Below are positions 52,856 through 64,000 of a stretch of 64,000 nucleotides of DNA, piece after piece. This DNA comes from Phoma sp. XZ068 (Eukaryota > Ascomycota > Dothideomycetes > Pleosporales > Didymellaceae), in contig RBKR01000012.1 in the NCBI GenBank assembly GCA_004835665.1, forward strand, positions 558,001 through 622,000, given 5' to 3'. The notes under the pieces were generated by a model. That model was given only the letters and a program-made list of their open reading frames with translations. It did not search any database and was not told where the DNA came from. Within the stretch, counting starts at the first letter, position 1. Every line of letters begins with the position of its first letter. The position numbers and the translations under genes are program-made.

Positions 52856-55131
52856 ATGAGCACCACAGCCTCAAAGCTTAAAGCTGCAATCTTGGTCGTG
52901 TCGGAGACGGCATCCCAAGATCCTTCAACTGACAAATGTATCCCAGTCCTCAAGGACGTCTTCGGCAACCTCGGAAACGACCAATGGGATGTCACAGCGA
53001 CCGAAATCGTGTCGGATAATGTGCTTGCAATCCAGAGGACCATCAGGAACTGGACTGACGGTGCTGATCCTATCAATTTGATAATCAGCAGCGGAGGAAC
53101 TGGTTTCGCTACAAAGGATGTTACTCCAGAAGTATGGAATCTGGTGCTGATTGCAGGAATCCTTGGCTGATGATGCGGGCAGGCGGTAACACCGTTGATA
53201 GACAGACATGCTCCAGGGCTGATGTAAGTACTCATTTAATATCTACCATGAATGTATAAGTAATATCAATTCAGCCATGGCATGCTTACAACTTCGTATG
53301 CCGTCACCCCATGTGAGTAGCCTTCCTTCAATGCGAAATATCCATATACTAATCCGGTTTAGTCGCTCTGATGGCTAGACCTGTGGCCGGTACTCGGAAG
53401 CAGTCTATTATCATCACTTTGCCTGGGTCGCCAAAGGGCGCAAAGGAGAATCTAGAGGCCGTCATCAAGTTGCTGCCGCATGCATGCATCCAGGCAGCTG
53501 GTGCTGAGTCAAGAGCACTTCACCAAGGTGGAGTAAAGAAACTTGAGAAGGATGCAGGTGTGTCTTCTGGTACTGCACCGTCAGGTATAACGTTCGTCGC
53601 GGTATGAAGTCTGAAATAAACTGACAATGTCAGGTGTAAGTGGCAGTCATCACAATCACCACCATCATGGATGTGGTCATTCTCACGGTCATGGTGGCCA
53701 TGCCGCAGTGCAGCCACATACGAAGCCAGAGGATCGACCCCAGTCGAATGACCCTAACGCAGGTCCAACGCGCAGATATCGATCATCCCCTTACCCCATG
53801 CTTGCAGTCGACGATGCGTTGAAGTTAATCGCTGAACACACGCCTGCTCCAACCGTTGAGAATGTCCCTGTGGATATGAAGTTGGGCGGATCCGTGCTTG
53901 CCGAAGATGTAAAAGCCACTGAGTCTGTCCCTGCCTTCCGAGCCAGTATTGTCGATGGATACGCCATCAAGATCCCTTCTTCGGGGAAATTCGAGAAGGG
54001 TGTCTACCCTGTGACGATCGTATCTCATGCCCAAGCGGGTGACGTGAAGGAGCTGAAAGAAGGAGAGATCGCCCGCATCACCACTGGTGCACCACTCCCA
54101 CCTGGCGCTGATGCAGTTGTCATGGTGGAGGACACGGCATTAAAAACCCAGACCGATGATGGCACTGAAGAGAAGGAGGTTGAGATCTTGACAGGCGAGA
54201 TCAAAGCTGGCGAGAACGTGCGCGAGGTTGGGAGCGATGTGAAAGAGGGCGACACGATACTTAAGAAGGGCGAGGGAGTCACGGTCGTTGGTGGCGAGTT
54301 CGGGCTTCTTGCATCAGTAGGCACGAAAGAGGTTTCCGTATATAGGAGACCTGTAGTAGGTGTCTTGAGTACCGGTGATGAAATCATCCCACACGACAGA
54401 GAAGGGCCGCTACGACTGGGCGAAGTACGGGACACCAACCGTCCAACCCTCATCACAGCAGCAAGAAGCCACCGCTTCGAAGTCATCGATCTCGGCATCG
54501 CATCAGATAAGTAAGTTCACATATTAGGATGTGCCCCCAGCTACCGTCACTAAATTTCACCAGGCCCGGCACCCTTGAGCAAACGCTCCGCACAGCCCTC
54601 TTGAAATGCGATATAATCATAACCTCAGGCGGCGTGTCCATGGGCGAATTGGACCTTCTCAAGCCTACGATCGAGCGTTCTCTTGGGGGCACAATTCACT
54701 TCGGCCGTGTGAACATGAAGCCCGGTAAACCCACGACATTCGCCACTGTTCCCACCAAAGCCCCCGACGGCTCCCGCATCTCTAAAGCGATATTCTCCCT
54801 CCCTGGCAACCCAGCTTCAGCGGTAGTATGCTTTCACCTCTTCGTCCTACCGGCTCTGCACCAACAGGCTGGTATCACCCCTGTGGGACTGCCGAAGGTG
54901 AGTGCGTTGCTTGATGAAGATGTTAGGATGGATAAAGGCAGGCCGGAGTATCATCGCGCGCTGGTTGTTGCACGCGATGGTGCCATGTATGCTTCTTCTA
55001 CGGGTGGGCAGAGGAGTAGCAGGATAGGGAGCTTCAGGGGGGCAAATGCATTACTGGCCATGCCTATGGGAGAGGGGACATTGAAAAAGGGAGAGAGAGT
55101 TGAAGCGCTGTTGATGGGTAAGTTGGGTTGA
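52856..55131 (+). CDS. cnxE: Gephyrin/CnxE-type molybdopterin adenylyl- and molybdenum-transferase, 664 aa
   Basis: Final two steps of molybdenum cofactor synthesis. Exons: 52856-53131, 53183-53223, 53275-53312, 53363-53557, 53634-54510 and 54564-55131. The N-terminal MogA-like G domain has AAILVVSETAS, LIISSGGTGFATKDVTPEAV, HAPGLIHGML, RPVAGTR and TLPGSPKGAKEN. The C-terminal MoeA-like E domain has VPAFRASIVDGYAI, TGAPLPPGADAVVMVE, VGVLSTGDEI, SGGVSMGELDLLKP and FSLPGNPASAVVCF. The G-then-E order is that of gephyrin, the reverse of plant Cnx1. A His-rich linker (about residues 188-205, HHNHHHHGCGHSHGHGG) joins the halves. Six exons, two of them only about 40 nt, all in phase. The product is needed by nitrate reductase and other molybdoenzymes. 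Confidence 0.95.
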
Positions 55132-57479
55132 TTTTAGAGTGTTACCACAGCGGAAAGTGGGTCGAGACATGTAAACACCAGTCTTTTTGCTCCATCACAC
55201 CCTCCCGATGACTCAATTTGCGCCACTTCAGCCCAATGATTGGAAGTCTCAACCCCATACAGCCTTTGACGTATTACCCAACATGTACATCAGTGGTCCT
55301 GGCTCTGAGCTCAACTTGCCCCTTTAAGTAAGCAGGCTATCCCCGTTGATTCCAGCGTGTCACCTGTCACTACCTATTTTGGGGCGTTGCGCTGCACAAA
55401 TCCGAGTAGCTCCCGACAGCGCTTTGAGCAGCGTACATGTGTGAGGGTGGTATGCGTCGAAGCTAGACAAGGTCTTGCCCTACTCCCGGTGTGGCGATGG
55501 CAATCAGAGTAGCTGCTAATGATGCAAGTTGGAGGGGTTTGGAGGGTATGCTATCAAGAAAAGAAAGACCATGGATTCTCTACAGCAACTATAGTATCTT
55601 ATGATAAGCTTAAGGTCAAGCATCTAGGTTGATCGCCCACCGAGAATTCGGAACAAAACAAAAGTCGATGCTCTGTGCGCTACAAGCGTCTTCAACTTCC
55701 TTGCCTCAGGCATGCCACGCAAGTCCCCAGCGACCCAGCGCCTAGCCATCATCTCCACATCTCCCAGTACGGGTACGACATGCATTGATATCGGCGCAGA
55801 TCCGTGGTTCGCTAATGAGTTGTTCCAGTCGACCGGCGTCACTACCGGGATGGCGTTCGATGTGAGACTGGGTATCGTGGATCTGACGTGAAGCGGGTCG
55901 CATGCTGGGGTGTGGGTAAATGCGAACCTTTACTGTACCCTTGGTGTGTGTTTCTTTTGGGCTCGAGGATTGGAAGTGCGGTTAGGCATGTTGATTAAGG
56001 GATGAGGATGGTTATAAGTGACGGGCGGGAAGAGCCGTTGCTGAGTGCTAAGGCCAGGGAAGGAGCGAGTGTTGAGCCGCTCATGCATGCTGCCGATGTT
56101 TGGTTTCAGTCGCGTTACACTGGATGGAGTGAACGCCTCGGCTTTGGCGAAGATCTCGAGTACCGAAAGAGACTTTGCCCAAACTCAGTTACTGGCTTTG
56201 AGAACGTCTTGCAGAAATTGCAGGTGGGCAACAGAGAGTTCTCAATATAGAGTCAGAATAACTGTCGAAGGAGTACCTTAGCTCAGTCAAGGCTGGGCCG
56301 AATACTTAAGATAAACTTTGAGCAGTGGTTCACTAGTGGTTGGTACACAGAAGACTGGCAGTGTTCTGTGGATCTTTCTTGCAGGGTTGCGAGAATAAAC
56401 GTGGTCGCCCCCAGGGCATTCGAATAGGGACCAAAGCTTGGACCTTCAACGTGGAAGGATTCAAGATGCGCTCCTTTCGGTTGGGGCATGTGAAGATCAT
56501 AATCTGAGATAAAATAGCATCGAAGAGCCTTCAAAACGATGAGGGTAATGCATCATAACGCTCTCAAAGTGTATGGAATAGAAGTCGCTTCATTTGTCTG
56601 TGCTGTGATAGATTGTCCAATCCAAAGATGAACAGCACCAAGTTCGACAGCCATGGCGGCGAAGCGTCCGGATATGGCAATTCGCACAGAGCTTCATCAG
56701 ACAAAGACAACGGCTGTGTCCGAGAGCTCGACAGTGACATGTCAAATGCTCAAAGGTGATGTTAAAAGGCAGGCACAACCTGGTCGGAGACGGATAGCGT
56801 TCAGTAGCGCGCACTAGCCTGCCAATCGTTGCTCGCAAGGCCCTCGACGCGCCTGAACCTCAGACACCTCTCACCTTGGCGCATCATGCCTCAGTCCGAA
56901 GGAGCACAAATCGCGAGCCCTGTCTCTGCTTTGTTCGATCCCTTGTGCGGCTAGATTATCCTTCAGCATCAATGGACAGGTTCTTCAATCGCCGGGCTGC
57001 AGCAACAAGCGCCTTTGTTCGCCCGGACTTTGCAATCCCCATCGCCTAGCACGGCGTCGCGCCATGTCCGAGGTCGTATCCAAAGTGCCACAGGCCTCTG
57101 ATCGAGGCTACTCGCCTTGGTCGACTCACGCTTTAGCTGCGGTACCCCAGCGAACTGCTACGGATGTTGCACTGACGTTGCCGGGTTTGATGACATGTTT
57201 CAAATTGGCGACGAGGAACGCCTGTCGAGGATGCCGGCTACCAGCTCAAGAAGGTTGCACAGGGCTGTCCACGCATAATAACATTGCAAAGCGCATCTGC
57301 CTGAGACTTATTTCGGGAGCCTTATATGGGGTTTGCAATGCACCCAGATCGAACTGTGATTTTCGTTTCTTCGTCTCAAGATCAGATCGTTGCCACACTT
57401 TTGGTCAAGTATCAGATCTCGATCTATCTAAACGTCAATCCTTACAAGTCACTCCTTTATTCTACTGTTTTTGTTTAAT
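55132..57479. other. Gene-poor region (2.3 kb)
   Basis: No supported gene. A minus-strand open stretch of about 100 codons ending at 55624 has no good start and no recognisable family; it may be chance or a relic. No tRNA, repeat or mobile element was seen. Confidence 0.5.
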
Positions 57480-58359
57480 ATGTTGTCGCGTCCGCTCATC
57501 TTCTCGGTTCTCTACGCGACATCGTTTGTTGCGGCGGCGAGTCAGAAATGCTACAGCCTGACAGGCGTAGAACTCGACAACACTTTTGCGCCATGCAATT
57601 CCACCGCTAAGCATAGCGGTTGTTGCGCCACAAACAAGCCTGTTGGCTCTGCCGATATCTGTCTGGACAGCGGCCTTTGTATGGCAACTAAGAGCGAGTT
57701 CATGGGCACTATATGGCAACCTGGATGTACGGACTCGACTGGCAATGCTACCGAGTGTCCTCAACTTTGTCCTGGACGTAAGTACTTATCTGAGCTTAAA
57801 CAACATTTCATGAGTTTGAATTAACATCATTGCAGCGAAAACTGACTTCGATGGGCTGAACCCAGTACCTGCTTGGAACATCCAAACATGTGACTTTGGC
57901 ACATACTGCTGCCGCGCGATCAACGATCGCCGTAACTGCTGCAACAACTCCACAGCCCCTAGATTCACGACTAGCACCATCGGTGCGTTTCAACTTCAGT
58001 CCACCACGGCCACATCATCACCAACTTCGACCACTGCTTCCTCGGCAGCAACAGCGACAGGTGCTTCATCCGAACTCAAAGGAAACCTCACTTTTCACGA
58101 GGATGCCTGCCAAAATGAGAAACACAGGACATCTGTTGTTGGTGGCGCCGTTGGAGGCATACTTGGTACAGCAATAGTCATCCTGACGGGTATCGTGTAC
58201 TGGATGTTGAAGCGAGAGCAGCGACAACGCAAGCTGAAAGAGCACTACGAAGAGCAGTTCTCGCAGACCTGGGCTTATCGCAAGGCTATGGCAGCTAGTA
58301 CAACTTCGATGAAGACAGATTCTCATGAAGAGTTCATGGGGAAGTTGAGTCTCGGTTGA
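57480..58359 (+). CDS. Cysteine-rich single-pass membrane protein with signal peptide, 273 aa
   Basis: Exons 57480-57777 and 57836-58359. A signal peptide (LSRPLIFSVLYATSFVAAAS, about 1-20) precedes a Cys-rich ectodomain with paired cysteines (SGCCATN, GTYCCRA, RNCCNN) and several N-glycosylation sequons (NST, NAT). A Ser/Thr/Ala-rich stalk follows (about 150-180), then one transmembrane helix (VVGGAVGGILGTAIVILTGIVYW, about 200-222) flanked by KREQRQRK on the inside. This layout is common among Pezizomycotina surface proteins and recalls wall-stress sensors (WSC/Mid2) in general form, but the ectodomain is not a WSC domain and no function is assigned. It starts a block that looks accessory. 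Confidence 0.82.
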
Positions 58360-59305
58360 GGGGCGGCTGACAGACTGCATATCCGCAATCTTTTCGATAT
58401 ACAAACCAGTTCATACGACGATAATGCATAATGAGGGGAATTTCGGTGTTTAGGTGGGATGATCTTTTTGGTTTCTAGCGGATACCCTATTCTTATCAGC
58501 GAACACTTCCTGTGTAGTTTTTAGAGCTACAATAGATACGTACCCTTCCAAGCTACCATCGTTAGCTTCACGATAGGTGATGAGCCTAGCGTACTGCCTT
58601 GTGCGTTAAATCCGTCAGCGCAACAATCAGAGGTCCAACAATGCCGGACGAAGGCGATCCTCCAGTAACAATCCCAGATAGACGTCCTGGGATCTCCCGT
58701 GACAGATCGGTGAGTTCTGCACCTCGGCCGAGGTGCTTGTGTTGGGTGAGACGTATTGGGCTTAATCGGATGATCCGCCAAGCAGGTGTTGGTCATGATG
58801 GTTGTTGGCCACCATACACGGAGATAACCAGAGCAACGGACGTCACAGAGCAAGCAACAACACCACAATCAACGCAAGCTAACGCGCTCAATATATTATT
58901 TCAAGGACGTAGAACTCTTGTGACAATCACTGTGCTAAGGCTTGCGAAGTGCATTCGAGCGAAGGAATCTCATAAGATGTTATGTTCGGAGCAACGGCTG
59001 CTTGTGAAGGCCCGCAAGTGCGGATGGTCGGGGTTTAGGGTGGAGAACAAACCATAGACGGCTGAACAATCGATGTACCATTGCGCAATGACGCGGATTA
59101 ATTGATCCGAAAGTAAGAATGAATAAAACGGTCTGCAGGTACCGATTATATCTGGGTAACGTGCCGATCAAGAGACAGAAATCAGTACCTTCTTGCTTTC
59201 CCAACGCACCAACGCACCTCTGTCCAGCCCTCACAAACGACACCCGCCCAGACTACACCCAGACTACGCCCAGAAATTAGTACGCAACCCATTAACCAAC
59301 ACTTC
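58360..59305. other. Intergenic
   Basis: About 950 bp between tandem plus-strand genes. A 152-codon plus frame at 58599-59057 and an opposing minus frame have no family features. A minus open stretch near 58593-58795 reads smoothly but lacks an ATG. Nothing firm. Confidence 0.45.
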
Positions 59306-60971
59306 ATGGGGAAGGATGTAGAGGGTGGCCGCTCTGGTCATATCTCACATTTCCAACGGATACTCCATCAAGGAGCACTCAACGATGATATTATCAACCA
59401 CCCATACCATGGCTCAGGAACCGAGGACGACCCGTTTGTTGTTACATGGATAGACCATGACCCAATAAACCCAATGAACTATTCACTGGTCCATAAATGG
59501 TGTATCACCATGCTCGTTGCAATCGCAACGCTGGCTGTGTCATTTGCCTCTTCGGCATACTCCGGCGGCATCCGTGAGATCCTACAGGAGTTCCGCGTGG
59601 CACAAATCATCGGTACACTTGGTATCTCTCTATTCGTCCTAGGTTTTGCTATTGGGCCTTTGCTGTGGGCCCCTTTGAGTGGTGAGTGCTTCCAAAGGAG
59701 CAGCACATAGGATCATCTTACTAACACTGAACAGAACTGTACGGCCGCCAGTACCTCTTCTTCAGCACGTACATGCTGCTCACAATTTTCAACGCTGGTG
59801 CAGCTGGCTCACAGAACATTGAGACTCTGGTCGTGCTGAGATTCTTTGCTGGTGCATTTGGCTCTTCACCGTTGACGAACGCAGGCGGCGTTATTGCCGA
59901 CATGTTTCCTGCCAGTCAGCGTGGGTTAGCCACTAGTATATTTGCTGCTGCTCCATTTCTGGGACCTGTTATCGGTCCGATCGGTACGGGCTCCCTGTCC
60001 ACACGCAAACCTAGGAGAAACCATGCTAACTTTCAATAGTTGGTGGCTTCGTCGGCCAATCTATCGGTTGGCGTTGGATCGAAGGCGTTATGGCGATCTT
60101 CACTGGTGTTTTCTGGATCATCTGCGCATTCCTCGTGCCCGAGACATACGCTCCTGTGCTCCTGCGCAAGCGAGCTGTGGCCTTGTCCAGGAAGACTGGA
60201 CTGATATACAAGAGCGCGTCAGACATCCAACAGGGCACCAAGACCATCGGCTCAGCATTCAGGTCTGCTCTTACTCGCCCCTGGATCCTTCTTTTCCGCG
60301 AACCCATTGTCCTACTTCTCTCTATTTATATGGCCATCATTTACGGAACACTGTACATGCTATTCGGCGCGTTCCCCATTGTGTTTCAGCAAGGTCGTGG
60401 ATGGTCGCCAGGTATTGGCGGTCTTGCATTTATCGGTGTGGCTGTCGGTATGATCCTCTCCGTCATCTACTCGGTCTGGGACAATAAGAGGTACAACAAA
60501 GTAATCGACGCTTCACCTTCTGGCATCGCTCCTCCTGAGGCTCGCCTTCCGCCAGCCCTTGTTGGATCGATTGCTATGCCTATCGGACTCTTCTGGTTTG
60601 CCTGGACAAACTCACCGAGTGTCCACTGGATCGTCAGTATCATGGCCGGTGCTCCATTTGGATTTGGAATGGTCCTCGTCTTCCTGTCTGCTATGAATTA
60701 CCTCATAGATTCATACCTTATCTACGCGGCATCGGTTCTTGCCGCCAACTCCGTAATGCGGTCACTGTTCGGTGCTGCATTTCCACTTTTCACCAGCTAC
60801 ATGTATGCTGATTTGGGGATACACTGGGCGTCTTCGATTCCAGCGTTCTTAGCGCTGGCATGTGTCCCCTTCCCTTTCTTGTTCTATAAGTACGGTGCTG
60901 CGATTCGAGTGCGCTGCAAATTTGCTGCGGAGGCTGCGGCACTCCTTCAAAAACTGCAGGAGACGGATTAA
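59306..60971 (+). CDS. MFS transporter, DHA1 (drug:H+ antiporter/polyamine) type, 518 aa
   Basis: Exons: 59306-59681, 59735-59983 and 60040-60971. A polar N-terminus leads into DPFVVTWIDHDPINPMNYS, a common entry motif of this fungal family, and 12 predicted helices. Landmarks: RFFAGAFGSSPLTNAGGVIADMF, the loop between helices 4 and 5; APFLGPVIGPIVGGFVGQ, the antiporter motif C region, split by intron 2; WRWIEGVMAIFTGVFWI; and FLVPETYAPVLLRKRA, which resembles the PET.P motif of Tpo/Flr1-like proteins. The central loop is short and basic. Probably exports small molecules or polyamines; substrate unknown. Regulation is not visible. Confidence 0.92.
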
Positions 60972-61014
60972 AAGTTCAACAGTTAGGGATAGACATGCAT
61001 AGATAGATTTTAGA

Positions 61015-62859
61015 TCACACAAGTATGAATTCTTTCAACTCTTCGTCTGGTCCACCGTCGAAAGCCTCGCCACCCATGACGCCGTGAATGTACGCATCAC
61101 CGACGTACTTGTACTCCTCTTTGAACCCGGGTACCTGTCTGAGTACGTACGGTACCGGCCCTCCACACAAAACAACAACCAAATCTCCAGGTTGGGCCTT
61201 GAATGGGACCCACCCAAAGAGATCGTTGCCGACAGTGGCGAAACGGCGATCGAAACACGTGTGTTCGTAGGTGAGCGTCAACCGATGGTGGAGCTCGTTA
61301 TCTAGCTTATTGTTCGATCCATGTAAAGTCTGTTCCCATGCTTGCAAGAGATTGATGTCTTCATCACTCGGGTTTGACCACAACGTGGTCCCTTTGCTAC
61401 CCATGCGCAAGCCCCCAACCAATGTCAACAAGTATGCTATCCATTGAGACCTTTTTGCCTCGTGAGATATGTCTACCGGCTAGGTAAGTGTCAGTTTACA
61501 TGGTTCCACTGCATGTTGCTACAGCGCCGACAGCAACACCGCGTACCGAGAGATTGTTATTTCGTGTTATATTCGCAGATGCAGGTCTGCCGCCGTCGAC
61601 GGAGTAGAGTGATAAATTCAAACTCATCCGAGCATGTAACGCATGCCTTGCTTGCCATTTTGAGATTTGCCCAGGCCCTTTGGGTGACCATTCGGTTGAC
61701 CAGTCAGGTACCCAAGACGGCATCTTGAGGCGAGATCCCATGTAACAGAAGCTTAAAAAGTGAAGCCTGCCAGTTGGTTTTAGATCTGCTAGCGCCACCT
61801 GCTGGTAGAGCACTTCGGGCTTCATGAAGTAGTCCTTTCTTACGAGACTCTCCCAATCATTTCCTAGCAAGCCAAGCAAACCATAGACTCGGTCACGTCG
61901 ATCAGTAGCCTCTCGATGGCGGAATGCTTCCAACGTCAGCATGCTTGAACCCAGCTGTCCACGCTGTCTGTAAAGCATGTCCCATTCTAGCTTGAGGCTT
62001 GCAAGTTTATGTCTCGTTAAAGACAGCTGGAAAGAATGTGCATTTGCACCTGACTTGGGAAGCAGACGGAGAAAACTGCAGCAGCTGGCATCGTGTTGGG
62101 AGAAACGAGCTATTGCTGCGAACAGCACATCGCTTCGGACTTCGATGGAGCCGTACATAAAGACCAGGTCACTGGCCATCAGAAACTCTTGGACAGTCCA
62201 AACTCGGGTCATCCGCGGGCTGCTGAGAAACTGGTGGAATGCTTTCGGTACCTCAAGACTTTCAAAGCCAGCCCCTTTTGCGCTATCAACTGTTAGATCC
62301 GGGTCCATGTAGTTGGACAGATGGGTGTCTGTTTCGCCACCTAATCTCTTGATGGCTTCAACTGCCACATTACAACCCTGAAAGTAATCACCAAGGTATG
62401 CAAGAACGCGTACTGCCTGCCGGTAAATATGGGCCATCAAGGTAATTTGTTGGCTTCCTTCAGCCAGGTCTCGCTGGTTGATACATAAGGCATCGACCCA
62501 CAGTATACGCTCGCAATCAGCATGCCGAAGACTTCTTAGCGCTGAGTACAAGTTGGCAGTAATGTCGATCCTTTCGCCTTCAACTGTGATTGCCTTTGAG
62601 TCCCGTGCAGTGCCCCATACGTATGAGAGTGCTTCATACTGGCACAGTGTCAGCCTCGAAGATTGACATGCAAATTCTGACTGACTTCGGTGCTCGTGTA
62701 TAGTGCAATGATGTCTTCTTCTGATTGAGGTTCCGGATCCGCTTCTGAAGTAAGACTAATAACAGCAAAGTAGCAACTGATGTCTTCGGTCTCGACTCCA
62801 GGTGCAAGTTTCAGCAAACGAATTTGTCGCTCAGAAGGATCCAGTGGTGTATATATCAT
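61015..62859 (-). CDS. HET-domain (heterokaryon incompatibility) protein, about 584 aa
   Basis: Exons: 62859-62686, 62638-61523 and 61479-61015. HET signature blocks are clear: ISCYFAVISL; YEALSYVWGTARDSKAI after intron 1; and ERILWVDALCINQRDLAEGSQQITLMAHIYRQA, with VRVLAYLGD following. Later: SSPRMTRVWTVQEFLMASDLVFMYG and AFRHREATDRRDRVYGLLGLLG. The C-terminus ends with DLFGWVPFKAQPGDLVVVLCGG, a usual HET-protein ending. Such proteins trigger cell death on non-self recognition. The last junction is uncertain: a frame change between 61523 and 61479 needs an unusually short 43-nt intron (GTAGCA...CTAG), or else the gene has a frameshift. The start at 62859 is preferred over an in-frame ATG at 62967. 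Confidence 0.85.
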
Positions 62860-63211
62860 AGTTAAAGTGGTGCACAAACATGTCTGCACACAGATGAGTG
62901 GAGCCCTCAACTGTGGCACGGCGCCGGAGATTAGCAGGGAAATCAAGCAAACCCCGTTGTCGATCAATCAATGCTCATAGCCTCTGAACGGTATACAAGT
63001 AGACGAATTAAAGCTCGGGTTCACCAACGACTTGACGAGTGAGAGGGAGTGTGAAGGCAGGGATGTGGGTCTTGGCGCTATGACGACGCGGTCCAAGCCA
63101 CAGCTCGTGCGCAGCAATGGCGACAGTTCAAGCTTCAAGTTTGCGCCAAACACAGCACAACCCTCTACACGACACCCCGCCTTTACATATCGTTCTCATA
63201 CACTATACAAA
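62860..63211. promoter_or_regulatory. Divergent promoter region between HET and CUE genes
   Basis: 352 bp between opposite starts. The in-frame upstream ATG of the HET gene (62967) falls here and could be an alternative start or an upstream frame. Confidence 0.45.
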
Positions 63212-64000
63212 ATGTCTGAGAAAGCAGGAACCGACAAGGTTGGTAGGCTTCACAGCTGGAATGAAGCTTGAAATAACATCAGCAGCCCCCAGAAAGCCCC
63301 ACCACGGCGCGTGAGCTCGACTTTGACGACGACAACGATGCGCCTGCACCCTCTGTCCCAGATAAGGGCGCCTCACCACCCCCAGCTTCAAAGTCACCGA
63401 AGGCAGGCGTGAGGTTCTCGGAGCAGGCAGAGGAGATCCCTCCACAGAAGCCCCCGCGGCCGGTGGACCCCAATGTGCAAGCGCAAAACACACTGATCGA
63501 AGCATTCCCCGATATCGATACAAACGTAGTCAAGGCAGTTTTGCTCGCCAGTGGAGGAAAGGTCGAGCCTGCGTTCAATGCGCTTCTGAGTATGTGGTTG
63601 CCTAAACATGAATGTGCCCAAGGAGGGGTTGCTAACAACATGTGCAGGCATGTCCGACCCCAACTTTAAAAGTGAAGAGACGCCACCTCCGCAGCCTCCG
63701 CGACCGCAGCCCCGTAGCCAGCTCGAACAGGATGAGATGTACGCTCGACAGCTGGCTGAGCACTACCAGAGTCAAGGTGGCCAACAGGGCCAGGACGGCC
63801 AGGGCGGCTATGGTTCTCGCACAGAACCGCATGGCGAACGGCGGTCGCAGCCCTATGCAAGGTCGAACAACCAAAACAAGGACGAGCGCGAGTACAGTTT
63901 CTTCGATGGTACGTTCACTGGGATGCCAATCGAACGCGCTTATACTGACATGAAAAGATGACCTCCCTGAAATCCGTAAGAACATCGAGCAGGGCTTCCA
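63212..64000 (+). CDS. cue5: CUE-domain ubiquitin-binding protein, Cue5-like (3' end outside the window)
   Basis: Exons: 63212-63238, 63286-63589, 63648-63908 and 63958-64000 (partial). The CUE domain is plain: QAQNTLIEAFPDIDTNVVKAVLLASGGKV, EPAFNALLSMSDP, about residues 75-120, with the FP and LL residues that contact ubiquitin. Proline-rich SH3-ligand-like motifs flank it (PPQKPPRPVDP, PPPQPPRPQP). A Gln/Gly-rich disordered stretch follows, then DDLPEIRKNIEQGFQ at the window edge, which matches the usual fungal Cue5 helix. Yeast Cue5 is an adaptor that sends ubiquitylated aggregates to autophagy; any Atg8-interacting motif would lie beyond this window. Confidence 0.9.

Noticed and set aside
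55621..55930. Minus-strand open stretch of about 100 codons
   Set aside because: No suitable ATG, no recognisable family, no plausible upstream exon. Possibly a relic, but not supportable.
58593..58795. Minus-strand stretch reading SREIPGRLSGIVTGG and onward to a stop
   Set aside because: Reads smoothly for about 68 codons but lacks an ATG and clear splice partners; likely chance.
1..64000. CRISPR arrays, operons, rRNA, transposons
   Set aside because: No regularly spaced direct repeats, terminal inverted repeats, transposase or reverse-transcriptase motifs, or rRNA sequence were seen. The genome is eukaryotic.

Overview
The window is nuclear DNA from a filamentous ascomycete (Pezizomycotina; Dothideomycetes is a guess I cannot prove). 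The evidence is dense genes on both strands, short GT-AG introns (about 43-150 nt, many with CTAAC/CTGAC-like branch sites), a HET-domain protein, a Zn(II)2Cys6 regulator, a UbiA-type membrane cyclase-like protein and a DHA1-type MFS transporter. I resolved 27 genes, one truncated at each window edge. Nearly all needed splicing by eye. Reading frame is kept across every proposed junction, and only the last junction of the HET gene is doubtful. I saw no rRNA, convincing tRNA, transposon or CRISPR array.

Layout. 1-13.6 kb: Ppg1-type phosphatase (partial, -), a proline/glutamine-rich unknown (+), AP-3 beta adaptin (-), a possible RecA-fold protein (+), Rho-GDI (-), a Bqt4-like inner nuclear membrane protein (+) and a small charged unknown (-). 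14.7-24.7 kb: a fused succinyl-CoA ligase alpha/beta-like protein (+), SUMO (-), the tiny five-exon Cmc4 gene (+), Nup84/Nup107 (+) and a UbiA-superfamily enzyme (-). 26.6-43.9 kb: a conserved unknown (+), a zinc-cluster regulator (-), a Rad16/Rad5-type SNF2-RING ATPase (-), a vacuolar Ca2+/H+ exchanger (-), a Pmp3-like protein with a PPxY tail (-) and 3-hydroxyisobutyrate dehydrogenase (-). 44.6-55.1 kb is compact housekeeping: RNA polymerase III subunit Rpc37 (-), DDB1 (+), a TMEM42-like transporter (-), TFIIA gamma (-), V-ATPase subunit c'' (+) and the molybdopterin enzyme CnxE (+). 55.1-64 kb looks accessory: a gene-poor gap, a cysteine-rich single-pass membrane protein (+), an MFS transporter (+), a HET protein (-) and then a Cue5-like CUE-domain protein (+, partial).

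Functional links. Most neighbours are unrelated housekeeping genes, not a pathway cluster. Several pairs share short divergent promoters, such as TFIIA gamma/VMA16 (194 bp) and Rpc37/DDB1 (279 bp). The most unusual gene is the succinyl-CoA ligase fusion. It keeps an intact-looking alpha half and a beta carboligase domain, lacks most of the beta ATP-grasp domain, and carries what looks like a buried mitochondrial presequence at the joint. Second are the UbiA-type protein with a duplicated N-terminal segment, and Cmc4, whose first coding exon is only the ATG.
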